Positions 36,063 to 45,824 of a stretch of 64,000 nt of DNA are shown here, piece by piece (the first letter of the stretch is position 1; each line of letters begins with the position of its first letter). Position numbers and translations under genes: made by a program. A model generated the notes under the pieces. The model saw only the letters and a program-made list of their open reading frames with translations. It was not told the DNA's origin and ran no database searches. The stretch covers positions 1 to 64,000 of the forward strand of contig MPOT01000027.1 of the NCBI GenBank assembly GCA_001896545.1, read 5' to 3'. Source of the stretch: Tepidanaerobacter sp. EBM-38 (GTDB lineage: Bacteria; Bacillota; Thermosediminibacteria; Thermosediminibacterales; Tepidanaerobacteraceae).

Positions 36063-36694
36063 GAAGGATAGTATGCTTTGGAGATTCAAATACATGGGGC
36101 TATAATGCCGTTACCATGGAAAGATTTTCGGAAGACATCAGGTGGCCATGCCTTTTAGGGAAACTTCTTGGAGATGAATTTCAGGTAATTGAAGAAGGCC
36201 TTTGCGGGAGAACCAGTGTCGCAGATGACCCTTTATTTGAAGGCTTGAACGGTTATGAGTATATTTATCCTTGCTTGATGAGCCATGCACCGTCAGAACT
36301 TGTAATAATTATGCTCGGTACTAATGATGCTAAAGAAAGGTTTAATCTGACATCTTATAATATAGCACAGGGTATAACAAGACTTGCTCTTAAAGCTAGG
36401 AGCGTTCCAGCGGGCAAGGATGGCGGTTTTCCAAAGGTTTTAGTAGTTGCACCACCTCCAATAGGCAGCGAATATTTTAACACTGAAGTAGGAAAATCTA
36501 TGGGGGCAAACTGTGATATTAAATCTAGCGAACTTGCACATCACCTGGAAGAACTGCTGCAACTTGAGGAAATAGAGTTTCTAGACACAAAAGGAATAGT
36601 TTCTATGAACAAGGTGGACTATATGCACCTTGATGAAAAAGGTCATAAAACATTAGCAAATATAGTTTGTAAAAAGGTCAAGCCCTTACTTTAG
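36059..36694 (+). CDS. SGNH/GDSL hydrolase, possible sialate O-acetylesterase
   Basis: 211 residues, no signal peptide, so cytoplasmic. FGDSNTWGYN places the nucleophile at Ser10; block III reads MLGTNDAKERF; the catalytic dyad end is YMHLDEKGHKTLA. The start at 36059 overlaps the nanA stop by four bases (ATGA), which couples them. Being inside a sialic-acid operon, removal of O-acetyl groups from sialic acid is the likely job, but acetyl-mannosamine or other esters are possible. Confidence 0.82.
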   Translation: MRRIVCFGDSNTWGYNAVTMERFSEDIRWPCLLGKLLGDEFQVIEEGLCGRTSVADDPLFEGLNGYEYIYPCLMSHAPSELVIIMLGTNDAKERFNLTSYNIAQGITRLALKARSVPAGKDGGFPKVLVVAPPPIGSEYFNTEVGKSMGANCDIKSSELAHHLEELLQLEEIEFLDTKGIVSMNKVDYMHLDEKGHKTLANIVCKKVKPLL

Positions 36695-36869
36695 AGATGT
36701 TATAGGATTTTTGACAGGAGGTGGAGGAAAGCCTACGAAAAAAGTGAAACATTATTACAAATAACAAAAACCGTCACCCTGTTTATACTTAATATGTCAT
36801 ACTGAGCGATAGCAAAGGATCTATTAAAAGAATCTATTATAATTATTAATTTCAGGAGGGATTGTATTT
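36695..36869 (+). other. Gap with a stray ribosome site and a repeat-like word
   Basis: Contains acaggaggtggagg at about 36714-36727 that leads to no significant frame, and at 36797-36812 tgtcatactgagcgat, similar to the interior of the MITE-like repeats. A deletion scar is possible. Confidence 0.4.
36772..36815. repeat. Diverged fragment of the MITE-like repeat
   Basis: tgtcatactgagcgatagc and aaaggatct resemble the interior of copy 2 (tgtcattctgagcgcagc, agaatct). No inverted ends. Weak. Confidence 0.35.
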
Positions 36870-38276
36870 ATGTTAAGGAAGCGTTTAGTGGCTCTATTGA
36901 TGGTATCAATACTTATGCTTACATTAGTTGTAGGCTGTGGACAGAAAGCCGAAAACAAGCCTGATGCTGAAGGGGCAAAAGACACAGGCAAGGAGAAAGT
37001 AGAGATATCGCTTTGGCTTACACCGCAATGGAAAGGCGTCTTTGAGGCTAATGAAGAAGGTGCTGATTATGACAGCTTCTTCAAATATGCCGCAAAGAGA
37101 TTTTCCGAGGAATATGAGGATTATGATGTAACAGTAGATGTGCAAGTAATTGCAGGAGACCAGCGTGATGAACTGTTAAATGTTAACTTAAATGGCGGGA
37201 CACCACCGGATATTTTCTATGAAAGTGTATTCGCAATGGGAGATTATGCACATAGGGGTGCATTGGTTCCCTTAAATGATATCGTAGATGATACTGCTAA
37301 AAAAGATATAGCCCAAAACTTCTGGGATGTTGTGACATTTGGCGATGATATTTATTTCTATCCTTTTTCTCACATGCCGGGCACATTAGTTTATAATGCG
37401 GATATGTTCAGAGCTGCAGGCCTAGATGAATATATAGGCGGGGAAAATGAAATTAAAACATGGTCATTAGAGGAATTTGAAAAGATTCTAAATACCTTAA
37501 AAACAAAACTTCCGAAAGATAAATATACAAATGCTTATCCAATGGCTCTATTTGCTTTAAACAATCAAGGAGACACTTGGAATCTTGCTTACCTAAGGAT
37601 GTTTGGAAATAAGTTTTTTGATGAAGATGGAAATATAATTTTAAATGACGAAAAAGGTGTTAAAGCCGTAAAATGGCTTAAGAAGATATATGATGCAGGC
37701 TTGACAAACCCGGGAGCAGAATCAGTTTCTTCCAATGACTGCAACGCTATGTTCCAAAATCAGCAGCTTGCGATAAGTTTTACTAATTCAGTTTTGTTTA
37801 ATAATCTAAAGGCTGATATGGAAAGCGGCAAAGTAGCTAAATTTGATGCAAGACTTGCCAACATTCCTTCAGAGAGCGGAGAACCGCTGACCTTTACCTA
37901 CGTAACAGGCAGCTGTGTATTCAACACTAATGATGAAACTAGAATGAAAGTAAGCAAAGATTTTGTAAAGTTCTTCTCATCAGATCCGGAACTTGTAAAA
38001 GCCTCGAAAAATGGTGTTCCGGTAAGAACATCAGTAGCTGAGGAATTCAAGTCAGAAAAACCATTATTTGAAGCATATGATAAAAATTCCAAATACCTAT
38101 TTAACTTTACGGGAAATGTACCCGGCTATAGTGAGTTAAGACAAGTGCTGTATCCTGAACTACAAGCCTTGTATACCGGCGAAAAGACACCTGAACAGGT
38201 CGTTAAAGATTATCAAACAAAGGGTAATGAAGTAATACAGAATGCAAAAAAGAACTCTGTAATTTACAATAAATAG
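36870..38276 (+). CDS. ABC transporter substrate-binding lipoprotein (sialic acid, predicted)
   Basis: 468 residues. A lipoprotein signal peptide ends in LTLVVGCGQ, with Cys23 as the lipid anchor. The rest is a family 1 extracellular solute-binding protein (GGTPPDIFYESVFAMGDYA, then PGTLVYNADMFRAAGLDEY). Length and layout match carbohydrate importers (CUT1). Substrate inferred from the operon. ATG 36870 follows AGGAGGG. Confidence 0.88.
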   Translation: MLRKRLVALLMVSILMLTLVVGCGQKAENKPDAEGAKDTGKEKVEISLWLTPQWKGVFEANEEGADYDSFFKYAAKRFSEEYEDYDVTVDVQVIAGDQRDELLNVNLNGGTPPDIFYESVFAMGDYAHRGALVPLNDIVDDTAKKDIAQNFWDVVTFGDDIYFYPFSHMPGTLVYNADMFRAAGLDEYIGGENEIKTWSLEEFEKILNTLKTKLPKDKYTNAYPMALFALNNQGDTWNLAYLRMFGNKFFDEDGNIILNDEKGVKAVKWLKKIYDAGLTNPGAESVSSNDCNAMFQNQQLAISFTNSVLFNNLKADMESGKVAKFDARLANIPSESGEPLTFTYVTGSCVFNTNDETRMKVSKDFVKFFSSDPELVKASKNGVPVRTSVAEEFKSEKPLFEAYDKNSKYLFNFTGNVPGYSELRQVLYPELQALYTGEKTPEQVVKDYQTKGNEVIQNAKKNSVIYNK

Positions 38277-38296
38277 CATTTCGATAAAAAAGAAAG

Positions 38297-38328
38297 TTTG
38301 TCTTAAGCCCTTTTGGGCTTAAGACAAA
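38297..38328 (+). promoter_or_regulatory. Intercistronic hairpin between binding protein and permease genes
   Basis: Perfect 14-bp stem tttgtcttaagccc / gggcttaagacaaa, loop TTTT, no T-run. Typical of hairpins that stabilise the upstream mRNA so the binding protein exceeds the permeases. Confidence 0.6.
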
Positions 38329-38351
38329 TCATAGAGAGGTAAAAGATATTG

Positions 38352-39233
38352 ATGAAAATCAATAAAAAATCTTTAAAACAAAATCTTACAGGATATTTGT
38401 TCATAATGCCACAGCTTTTGCTTTTCTTAATATTTATGGTATATCCCATATTTGAAGGAATAAGACTCAGCTTGTATAAAATCGATTATAAAACTGAAAC
38501 CTTCGTGGGATTACAAAATTATATTACATTGTTTAAAGATCCTGTATTCACCCAAGCTACAATAAATACTATTATTTTTGTTGTATGTATAGTAGCCCTG
38601 ACAGTGGTTTTTGCACTATTTGTAGCATCTGCAGTTTTTGATAAAGATGCCAGATATGTATCTTTTATACGTGGATCTTACTATATTCCGGTTATGGTTT
38701 CGATGGTAGTTATGAGTATGATCTGGAGCTTTCTACTGAATCCGGCTAATGGACTTATACCTTACTTAGCAAGGCAAGCAGGATTACCGACAGTGAATTT
38801 TTTGGGTAACAGGAGTCTTGTAAAACCAGTTATAATATTTATAACCTTTACGACTAATGTGGGCCAGGCCATAATTTTGTATATAGCCGCCATGATTGGT
38901 GTGCCCAAAGAAATATTTGAAGCTGCGGAAGTTGATGGAGCAAATAGGCTTGAAGTTATATTCAAAATTCTTATTCCATTAGTAAGACCTACTACCATCT
39001 ATATAACAATAATCAATATTATTGCGGTTTTGAAGATATTTGTAGTTATTCAACTGCTAACCGGCGGTGGACCCAACAATGCTTCTACGACTTTAATGTA
39101 CTACTTATACAATAATGCCTTTAAATACAACCGCCTAGGAGTTGCTTCAGCAGTGGGCGTGATCATGTTTATAATCACACTGATTTTGTCGGTGCCGCAA
39201 TTAAGAGCCATGTTTAGGGGGCAGGAACAATGA
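38352..39233 (+). CDS. ABC transporter permease 1 (CUT1, MalF/UgpA-like)
   Basis: About 293 residues, six hydrophobic segments. The EAA loop EAAEVDGANRLEVIFKILIP is present at about residues 195-214. TTG 38349 or ATG 38352 (site GAGAGG). Its last bases overlap the next permease (ATGA). Confidence 0.88.
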   Translation: MKINKKSLKQNLTGYLFIMPQLLLFLIFMVYPIFEGIRLSLYKIDYKTETFVGLQNYITLFKDPVFTQATINTIIFVVCIVALTVVFALFVASAVFDKDARYVSFIRGSYYIPVMVSMVVMSMIWSFLLNPANGLIPYLARQAGLPTVNFLGNRSLVKPVIIFITFTTNVGQAIILYIAAMIGVPKEIFEAAEVDGANRLEVIFKILIPLVRPTTIYITIINIIAVLKIFVVIQLLTGGGPNNASTTLMYYLYNNAFKYNRLGVASAVGVIMFIITLILSVPQLRAMFRGQEQ

Positions 39234-40063
39234 AGAAGAAAATTAAAAGAGAAACCGTCGATATAGTAGCCAACATCATAGTAACTTTTTTTGCCATACT
39301 AAATCTATTTCCTCTCTACTGGCTTTTTACAAGCTCACTAAAGAATAGTGCAGATGTGGTAAAAATGCCACCTGACTGGATTCCGAAGTCGCCTACTTTT
39401 TCCAATTATGTAGATGTGTTTCAGAACCAGCCTGCTTTAAGATGGGCATTTAACAGCATAGTTGTTTCACTTGTTGCAACGATAGGCGTAATTATAGTAA
39501 GTTCATTGGCGGCTTACGCATTTTCAAAGCTTGAATTCAAAGGTAAAGATATAATCTTTTTGGTATTTATTTCAAGTTTGATGATACCTAAAGAAGTTAT
39601 GATAGTACCCCTTTATAGGATTATACAAAATTTTAATATGGCAAACAAACTCAGCGGTATGATATGGCCCAATGTTGCCACTGCCTTTGGAGTGTTTATG
39701 TTAAAGGGCTTTTTTGATACTATCCATGATTCATTAAGAGAAGCAGCCATAATTGACGGCGCTAGTGAATTTCAGATTTTTTACAAGATAATGCTGCCGG
39801 TTGTTAAACCTGGAATTGGAGCGCTATTTATCCTGAATTTTGTCCAGGTATGGAATGATTATCTATGGCAGTTAGTAGTTGGTCAGGAAAAAAGTGCAAA
39901 GACTTTGATGGTTGGCATAGCCACCCTTATGCAGGATTTAAATCCCAACTTTGCTTATAAGATGGCAGGAGCCACTGTAGCTGCAATTCCTATGCTGCTT
40001 ATATTTATCTTTTTCCAGCAGTATTTTACAAGGGGCATAACCATTGGTTCAGTAAAAGAATAA
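39230..40063 (+). CDS. ABC transporter permease 2 (CUT1, MalG/UgpE-like)
   Basis: 277 residues, six hydrophobic segments, EAA loop [20 protein letters not shown] at about 168-187, and the [17 protein letters not shown] ending usual for UgpE-like proteins. It overlaps permease 1 by four bases. No ATP-binding gene is in this operon; a shared MsmX-type ATPase elsewhere probably energises it. Confidence 0.88.
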   Translation: MKKKIKRETVDIVANIIVTFFAILNLFPLYWLFTSSLKNSADVVKMPPDWIPKSPTFSNYVDVFQNQPALRWAFNSIVVSLVATIGVIIVSSLAAYAFSKLEFKGKDIIFLVFISSLMIPKEVMIVPLYRIIQNFNMANKLSGMIWPNVATAFGVFMLKGFFDTIHDSLREAAIIDGASEFQIFYKIMLPVVKPGIGALFILNFVQVWNDYLWQLVVGQEKSAKTLMVGIATLMQDLNPNFAYKMAGATVAAIPMLLIFIFFQQYFTRGITIGSVKE

Positions 40064-40095
40064 TTTTAAATAATTTTATATATGGAGATATAAAG

Positions 40096-40818
40096 ATGAC
40101 AGACAATAAGGACAAGATATTTAATCAAATAAAAAACAAACTTATCGTATCTTGCCAGGCACTACCTGATGAGCCACTTCACAGTTCATTTATAATGGGT
40201 AAAATGGCCTATGCGGCATACTTAGGCGGAGCCGGTGGGATTAGAGCTAACAGCATTGAAGATATAAGAGAAATAAAAAAGAATGTAAAACTCCCTATAA
40301 TCGGTATAATAAAAAAAGTTTATGAAGGCTCAGAGGTCTTTATTACACCAACCGAAAATGAAGTCGAATCATTATACAATGAAGGTGTTGACATTATCGC
40401 AACAGATGCCACCAAGAGAATAAGGCCGGATGGCACCACAATCAGTGAAATATTTCCGAAACTTAGAGAAAAGTATCCTGACCAAATATTTATGGCAGAC
40501 TGTTCAACATATGAGGAGGCAAAAAAGGCTTATGAATTGGGATTTGACTGCCTTGGCACTACCTTATGCGGATATACGGAATATACGAAGGATAGAAAGC
40601 TGCCGGATTTGGAACTGATAGGAAGGCTTGTCAAAGATTTTGACGTTCCTGTGATAGCCGAAGGCGGTATATGGACTCCTGAAGATATTAAAAAAATATT
40701 TAGCTTAGGCGTCCATGCAGCCGTCGTTGGCAGTGCAATAACAAGGCCTATGGAGATAACTAAGAGATTTGTAAGTGCAATTGAGGAAGTAGTGGATTCT
40801 GGCATATGTGTTAAATAG
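40096..40818 (+). CDS. nanE: N-acylglucosamine-6-phosphate 2-epimerase
   Basis: 240 residues, TIM barrel. [31 protein letters not shown] with the catalytic lysine, [12 protein letters not shown] and [14 protein letters not shown] are NanE hallmarks. Converts N-acetylmannosamine-6-phosphate to GlcNAc-6-phosphate. ATG 40096, site GGAGAT. Confidence 0.92.
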   Translation: MTDNKDKIFNQIKNKLIVSCQALPDEPLHSSFIMGKMAYAAYLGGAGGIRANSIEDIREIKKNVKLPIIGIIKKVYEGSEVFITPTENEVESLYNEGVDIIATDATKRIRPDGTTISEIFPKLREKYPDQIFMADCSTYEEAKKAYELGFDCLGTTLCGYTEYTKDRKLPDLELIGRLVKDFDVPVIAEGGIWTPEDIKKIFSLGVHAAVVGSAITRPMEITKRFVSAIEEVVDSGICVK

Positions 40819-40844
40819 ATGGATTTTATAAAGGATGATTATTA

Positions 40845-41750
40845 ATGAGGATACTGGCTGCGGATATTGGAGGAACGTCCATAAAACTTGGCATATCTGA
40901 TGAAAAAGGCAATCTTGAAGTTTTTAAGGAATACCCGTCGGAAGCTAAAAAAGGTGGAAAGTTTCTTGTAGAAAAGCTGATAGACATAATAAGCGGGTAT
41001 GAAGGGTTTGAAGCTATTGGTATCAGCACTGCAGGACAGGTGGATTGCGAAAAAGGCTCGATTATATATGCCAATGAAAACATACCAAATTACACAGGAA
41101 CAAAGCTGAAGGATATTTTAGAAAGCAGATTTTGCGTCCTGGTAAAAGTAGAAAATGATGTTAATGCAGCAGCTCTCGGTGAAAAGTATTTTGGAGCAGG
41201 CAGAGGGTTTAGCGATTTTCTTTGTCTAACATATGGCACTGGTATCGGCGGGGCAATTATCATAGACTCCAAGCTTTATAAAGGTCATAATGGGATTGCA
41301 GCTGAGTTTGGCCACATTGTAACACATCCCCTTGGAATAAAATGCAGCTGCGGCAATTTGGGCTGTTATGAGGCTTATGCGTCTACCAGAGCTCTGGTAG
41401 AAAAGGCCGAAAAACTGCTTAAAACCCCCTTGGACGGAAGAGAGATTTTTGATAGAATGAAACAAGGCGATACCCAAATGCAGAATATGGTAAATGAATG
41501 GACCTTTGAGATAGCACTAGGGCTTACGTCCCTAATTCACGTATTTAACCCGGCTGCCGTTATCCTGGGTGGAGGGGTCATGGAACAGGATGTGCTTGTA
41601 GGTATGATTTCTGATAAAGTACATGGGATGATTATGGAGAGCTTTAGAGATGTTAAAATTATCAAAGCATCCCTCGGAAATAGAGCCGGAGTTCTTGGAG
41701 CAGTATCCCTTCATTTGAAAGAGGCGGTAGAAAGAGGTGAGGCACTATAA
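40845..41750 (+). CDS. nanK: ROK-family N-acetylmannosamine kinase
   Basis: 301 residues. [15 protein letters not shown] (ATP site), [18 protein letters not shown], the zinc-type ROK motif ([14 protein letters not shown], about residues 166-179) and ILGGGVM are seen. Phosphorylates N-acetylmannosamine between NanA and NanE. Its stop codon TAA (41748-41750) overlaps the AUA that begins the next gene. Confidence 0.88.
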   Translation: MRILAADIGGTSIKLGISDEKGNLEVFKEYPSEAKKGGKFLVEKLIDIISGYEGFEAIGISTAGQVDCEKGSIIYANENIPNYTGTKLKDILESRFCVLVKVENDVNAAALGEKYFGAGRGFSDFLCLTYGTGIGGAIIIDSKLYKGHNGIAAEFGHIVTHPLGIKCSCGNLGCYEAYASTRALVEKAEKLLKTPLDGREIFDRMKQGDTQMQNMVNEWTFEIALGLTSLIHVFNPAAVILGGGVMEQDVLVGMISDKVHGMIMESFRDVKIIKASLGNRAGVLGAVSLHLKEAVERGEAL

Positions 41751-42601
41751 AATCAGATATATTTTCACAAATTCGCTCAAGGTATAACTTATTTACTAAT
41801 ACTGAAAAGAAAATTGCGGATTATATTCTCGAGCATACAAATGACGTAATTTATATGTCAATTACCGACCTGGCCGATGAGTGCGGTGTGGCAGACTCTA
41901 GCATATTTAGATTTTGCAAGACTTTAGATTTTAAAGGGTATCAAGAGTTTAAAATAGCACTTGCTCACAGTATTTCACCTGATGATGAAGGAACTTTTCA
42001 TCTGTCAAGTCAAATTACCATGGAAGATACCATAAAAGAGATATCTTCAAAGCTGCTTTCAACAAACATCAGCGCCTTAAATGAAACCTATAATCTGATA
42101 AAAGAAGAAGATATTGCAAGAGCTGTAGATTATTTTATAGAGGCAAAGAGGATTCACTTTTTTGGCGTTGGAGCCTCGCTCATTACAGCTTTGGAAGCTA
42201 AAAATAAGTTTATGAGAATAACAAATAAGACCGAATGTTCTTTAGATTCACATTTGCAAATCATGTCAGCGGCTTTGATGGATGAAAATGATGTAGCAGT
42301 TTTAGTTTCCTATTCAGGTTCGACTAAGGATATAATCGAGATTGCCAAAGCGGCAAAGGAAAGAGGCGCCAAAACTATTTGCATTACCAGATTTGCCAAA
42401 TCACCTCTTACTGCATATTCTGATGTTATTTTGCTGTGCGGTGTAAACGAAGGTCCCCTTCAAAGCGCCAGCTTGTCTGCAAAAATTTCACAGCTTTTCT
42501 TGCTCGATATCCTCTATGCCGAGTATTTTAAAAGGACTCGCAAAGAATCCATAGCAAATAAAGAAAATACATCTAAGGCAGTTGTCGAAAAACTGCTTTA
42601 A
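41747..42601 (+). CDS. RpiR/MurR-family regulator, apparently starting at an AUA codon
   Basis: 284 residues from 41747. The N-terminal HTH domain ([21 protein letters not shown], then [21 protein letters not shown]) is complete only if translation begins at or near ATA 41747; the first ATG (41855) would cut away a third of that domain. No ATG, GTG or TTG occurs between. AGGTGA (41735-41740) lies six bases before the ATA, and the ATA overlaps the nanK stop (ATAA), as in coupled genes. Residues about 120-245 form a SIS sugar-phosphate-binding domain ([16 protein letters not shown]). It likely senses a nan pathway sugar phosphate and controls this operon. Confidence 0.82.
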   Translation: MKSDIFSQIRSRYNLFTNTEKKIADYILEHTNDVIYMSITDLADECGVADSSIFRFCKTLDFKGYQEFKIALAHSISPDDEGTFHLSSQITMEDTIKEISSKLLSTNISALNETYNLIKEEDIARAVDYFIEAKRIHFFGVGASLITALEAKNKFMRITNKTECSLDSHLQIMSAALMDENDVAVLVSYSGSTKDIIEIAKAAKERGAKTICITRFAKSPLTAYSDVILLCGVNEGPLQSASLSAKISQLFLLDILYAEYFKRTRKESIANKENTSKAVVEKLL

Positions 42602-42619
42602 TAGATTTTTTGTTTAGCA

Positions 42620-42661
42620 GCCTTGCTACTTTTTCGTGCTTAAAAAGTAGCAAGGCTTTTT
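42620..42661 (+). terminator. Rho-independent terminator of the sialic-acid operon
   Basis: Perfect 15-bp stem gccttgctacttttt / aaaaagtagcaaggc, 7-base loop, then five T. Confidence 0.92.
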
Positions 42662-42775
42662 ATATTTAAAAATTAAACTTCTATTTTATAGCTGTATATG
42701 ATAAAATACTAAATATAATGATTATCATCACTATTTGTTTTGATATCAATTATTAATACATGAGGAGGGGAACAG

Positions 42776-44185
42776 ATGTTTTTTGAAAATACAAATAAAA
42801 TTTTAGATGCAATCATTAAAGAAAAGCCTATATCTACAAAAAATCCAAAAGCTATAAGCGTACTAGAAAAAATAAATAAGTTAGAGAATATAAGAGAAGA
42901 CACGAGAGAGATGCTGCTAAAAACCATATCTTTGAGCTCTTCACTAGGCAACTTAGAAGTGAATGTGGCATATTTAATAGATGAAATTGAAGCTATTATG
43001 AATAAACTGAGTCTTCAAACAGAAAATACCTTGGCTTTTGCAGAAGAAACTACAGCTTCTATGGGAGAAATTGATAAAGCCATAGAAGATAATGTAGAAA
43101 ATATAGATGCGATTCATAAAAATATCGAAGATATTGTAGTAAACAATAATAAGAATATAGAGAGCATCAAATTAATGGGTGAAGTGTGTGATAAAGTAAC
43201 AGAAAGCAATAATACTGTCAATATTACCCTAAACAAGCTTTTGGATAATTTAAAGGAAATCGGAAACATCGTTGAGGTAATAGAACAGATTGCAGATCAA
43301 ACAAATCTTTTAGCATTAAACGCAAGCATAGAAGCTGCACGGGCGGGAGAAGCCGGCAGAGGATTTGCTGTGGTTTCGGAAGAAATAAGGAAATTAGCAG
43401 ACAGCACTAAAGCAAGCTTAGACAAGTTCAAAAGCTTTACACAAGAAATCCATAAAGATTCTGCTAAGAGCTTAGAAAGCATGAAACAGACTAATGAAGT
43501 CATGAAACAAATTCCCTTGGTAACAAGGACTATCAAGGAGGCAGTTGAAAAAAATTTTAATGCCGTTAACCTAATCAAAGGCGATATAGAAGGTTTTGCC
43601 GCATCTTTTCAGCAAATAAGTACAGCGATAAATGAAATAACTTCTGCCATGCACAGTCTTTCTACTGAAACCGAAGAAATAGTTAGTATAGTCAATAGAC
43701 TTGACAGTGATATAAAGAAATTAGAGTCTATTAAGCATGAAATAAATGATATGGATACAGCTTTTATTGAGCAAAATAGAGAATATTATCAAAGATTTAT
43801 GGACAATGATTGCAAAGTTACAAAAGAAGAATTAGTAAATATTTTAAAAAATGCTAGTAAACAGCATAACTTATGGATGGATATCCTAGAAGAAGCTGTA
43901 AGGAATAGCAAGATTATTCCATTACAAGTTGATGCAGATAAATGTGGTTTTGGTCATTTCTACAATTCACTTATAATACAAGACGATGAAATTAAGAAAT
44001 TATGGGAAAGTATTGACAGATATCACAATGAATTACATGACGCTGGAGAACAAGCTTTACTAGCTATAAGGGATGGAGATATGGAAAAAGCGAATAATTA
44101 TTATCAGATAGCAAAACAAAGCTCGCAGATGGTATATAAAATCATAGATGAAATAATAAATGTTTTAAATAACCGTAATGCTTAA
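42776..44185 (+). CDS. Soluble chemoreceptor with C-terminal CZB zinc domain
   Basis: 469 residues, no signal peptide or membrane segment. Residues 80-320 form the chemoreceptor coiled coil with the tip [26 protein letters not shown] in two parts around residue 175-200. The C-terminal ~120 residues match the CZB domain: H-containing [26 protein letters not shown] with the cysteine ligand, and [17 protein letters not shown] domains bind zinc and in some bacteria sense hypochlorite through that cysteine. ATG 42776 follows GAGGAGGGG. It lies between the sialic-acid operon and dCMP deaminase and is on its own. Confidence 0.87.
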   Translation: MFFENTNKILDAIIKEKPISTKNPKAISVLEKINKLENIREDTREMLLKTISLSSSLGNLEVNVAYLIDEIEAIMNKLSLQTENTLAFAEETTASMGEIDKAIEDNVENIDAIHKNIEDIVVNNNKNIESIKLMGEVCDKVTESNNTVNITLNKLLDNLKEIGNIVEVIEQIADQTNLLALNASIEAARAGEAGRGFAVVSEEIRKLADSTKASLDKFKSFTQEIHKDSAKSLESMKQTNEVMKQIPLVTRTIKEAVEKNFNAVNLIKGDIEGFAASFQQISTAINEITSAMHSLSTETEEIVSIVNRLDSDIKKLESIKHEINDMDTAFIEQNREYYQRFMDNDCKVTKEELVNILKNASKQHNLWMDILEEAVRNSKIIPLQVDADKCGFGHFYNSLIIQDDEIKKLWESIDRYHNELHDAGEQALLAIRDGDMEKANNYYQIAKQSSQMVYKIIDEIINVLNNRNA

Positions 44186-44256
44186 ATATTCTTGCTAATA
44201 ATTGATTTGCTGTGAAATCTTACACACATACTAACTGCCTGGAAGGAGCTTTTATT

Positions 44257-44682
44257 ATGAGGAAAGACTGGGATAAGTATTTTTTAGAAATAGCATTCAA
44301 GGTAAGGGAAAGGTCTACATGCCCAAGGCTTCAGGTGGGTGCTGTAGTGGTGAAGGATAACAGAATAAAAGGAACAGGATACAACGGCAGCCCTTCAGGT
44401 ATGGATCACTGTGATGATGTAGGGTGTATGATGCGAGGAAACCATTGTGTGCGGACTATTCATGCTGAGGTCAATGCCCTCTTAGAATGTTCTCCTGAAG
44501 AACGCAAAGGCGCTACCATATATGTCACCGCTCGCCCCTGTGCAGAGTGTTCTAAACTTATCATAAACTCAGGTATAAAGCGAGTGGTATATGCTATTGA
44601 GTACCCACCTGATTATGATTGGTTCAAAGATGCCCCTTGGATAGAAGTGGTTTGTATGCCTAGCAAAGATAACAACTACTAA
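44257..44682 (+). CDS. dCMP deaminase (ComEB-like)
   Basis: 141 residues. Zinc/catalytic motifs HAEVNALL and PCAECSKLI are intact, and the nucleotide-binding GYNGSPSGMDHC is typical of deoxycytidylate deaminase, which makes dUMP for thymidylate synthesis. ATG 44257 behind GGAAGGAG; a longer frame from 44212 is not supported. In many Clostridia this gene follows upp directly, so the sialic-acid cassette and chemoreceptor appear inserted between them. Confidence 0.92.
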   Translation: MRKDWDKYFLEIAFKVRERSTCPRLQVGAVVVKDNRIKGTGYNGSPSGMDHCDDVGCMMRGNHCVRTIHAEVNALLECSPEERKGATIYVTARPCAECSKLIINSGIKRVVYAIEYPPDYDWFKDAPWIEVVCMPSKDNNY

Positions 44683-44704
44683 AAAGCTTGGCATTTAGTT
44701 GAGA

Positions 44705-44733
44705 TTGACAAACCATCTTATTTGAAATAAAAT
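44705..44733 (+). promoter_or_regulatory. Near-consensus sigma-A promoter before the TagO/WecA gene
   Basis: TTGACA (44705-44710), 17-base spacer, TAAAAT (44728-44733). Because the -10 ends just before ATG 44735, transcription starts after it and the real start codon must be downstream (TTG 44774). Confidence 0.78.
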
Positions 44734-44773
44734 AATGAATGAAAGAGCATACACTACAAAGGGAGCGATTTCA

Positions 44774-45811
44774 TTGCAACATTACATATACGGTTTTTTG
44801 ATGTCAATGGTTTTGGCATACTTAGTGACACCGTTTGTAATGAAACTTTCTTGGAAAATTGGAGCTATTGATGTACCTACTGATACCCGAAGAGTTCATA
44901 AAAAACCAATGCCTAGGCTTGGCGGTCTTGCCATTTATATTTCTTTTGTGGTAGTAGGGTTAATAACTTTACCTTTAAATCTTCCTTATGTACAGGGGAT
45001 ATTTTTAGGTGCAACCATAATTGTAATAGTTGGAATTTTAGATGATATCTACGACCTTCCCGCTAAAGTAAAGCTGTTGGGGCAAATTGCAGCTGCAGTA
45101 GTGCTGCTGCTTTTTGGTATAAAAGTACAGTTGATTACAAATCCGCTCGGAGGCATGATTCTCCTTGGGAAATTAGCCATTCCCGCAACCTTATTTTGGG
45201 TAGTGGGGATTACCAATACACTAAATTTTATTGACGGACTTGACGGGTTGGCGGCCGGAATTGCCGCTATTGCCGCTTTTACTATGATGCTGGTAAATTT
45301 GAGTCTTGAACAGGCTAATGGAGCTCTTATAATGGCTCTTCTTGCCGGCGCTGCAATTGGATTTTTGCCGTATAATTTTAACCCAGCTAAGATTTTTATG
45401 GGTGATACAGGTGCTATGTTTTTAGGTTTCGTTCTAGCTGCCCAAGCTATTGAAGGGGCTGTTAAAAGCGCTACTGCCATAGCCTTGATTGTTCCCATAT
45501 TAGCCTTAGGTCTGCCTATTTTTGATACAGCTTATGCAATTTTACGCAGGTTTGTAAATGGCAAGCCATTGATGCAGGCAGATAAAGGTCATGTACATCA
45601 CAGACTAATGGCTATAGGGTTATCTCAGAAACAGGCTGTGTTGTATATGTATGTTATAAGTATTTCGCTGGGGATATGCTCTGTGGTTCTGGCCATGATA
45701 GGCATTAAGCAGGCAGCAGTAGTCTTCGCCTTAGTAATTTTTATGTTGTTAGTTTCGGTAAGGTATATAAATATAACTGTAGAAGCGAAAAAATCTACTC
45801 ATGGAATGTAA
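44774..45811 (+). CDS. Undecaprenyl-phosphate N-acetylhexosaminyl 1-phosphate transferase (TagO/WecA type)
   Basis: About 345 residues with ~11 hydrophobic segments. It has the prenyl-phosphate transferase markers DTRRVHKKPMPRLGG, NTLNFIDGLDGLAAG (the catalytic Asp pair) and FMGDTGAMFLG, then DKGHVHHRLMAIGLSQKQ. It starts lipid-linked synthesis of teichoic acid or other wall polymers using UDP-GlcNAc. TTG 44774 is nine bases behind GGGAG. The epimerase that supplies UDP-ManNAc follows. Confidence 0.9.
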   Translation: MQHYIYGFLMSMVLAYLVTPFVMKLSWKIGAIDVPTDTRRVHKKPMPRLGGLAIYISFVVVGLITLPLNLPYVQGIFLGATIIVIVGILDDIYDLPAKVKLLGQIAAAVVLLLFGIKVQLITNPLGGMILLGKLAIPATLFWVVGITNTLNFIDGLDGLAAGIAAIAAFTMMLVNLSLEQANGALIMALLAGAAIGFLPYNFNPAKIFMGDTGAMFLGFVLAAQAIEGAVKSATAIALIVPILALGLPIFDTAYAILRRFVNGKPLMQADKGHVHHRLMAIGLSQKQAVLYMYVISISLGICSVVLAMIGIKQAAVVFALVIFMLLVSVRYINITVEAKKSTHGM

Positions 45812-45824
45812 AGGGGAGTAGCCA

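Noticed and set aside
44735-44773. ATG 44735 as the start of the TagO/WecA gene
   Set aside because: A near-consensus promoter -10 ends two bases before it, so it would lie upstream of the transcript start; TTG 44774 has a ribosome site.
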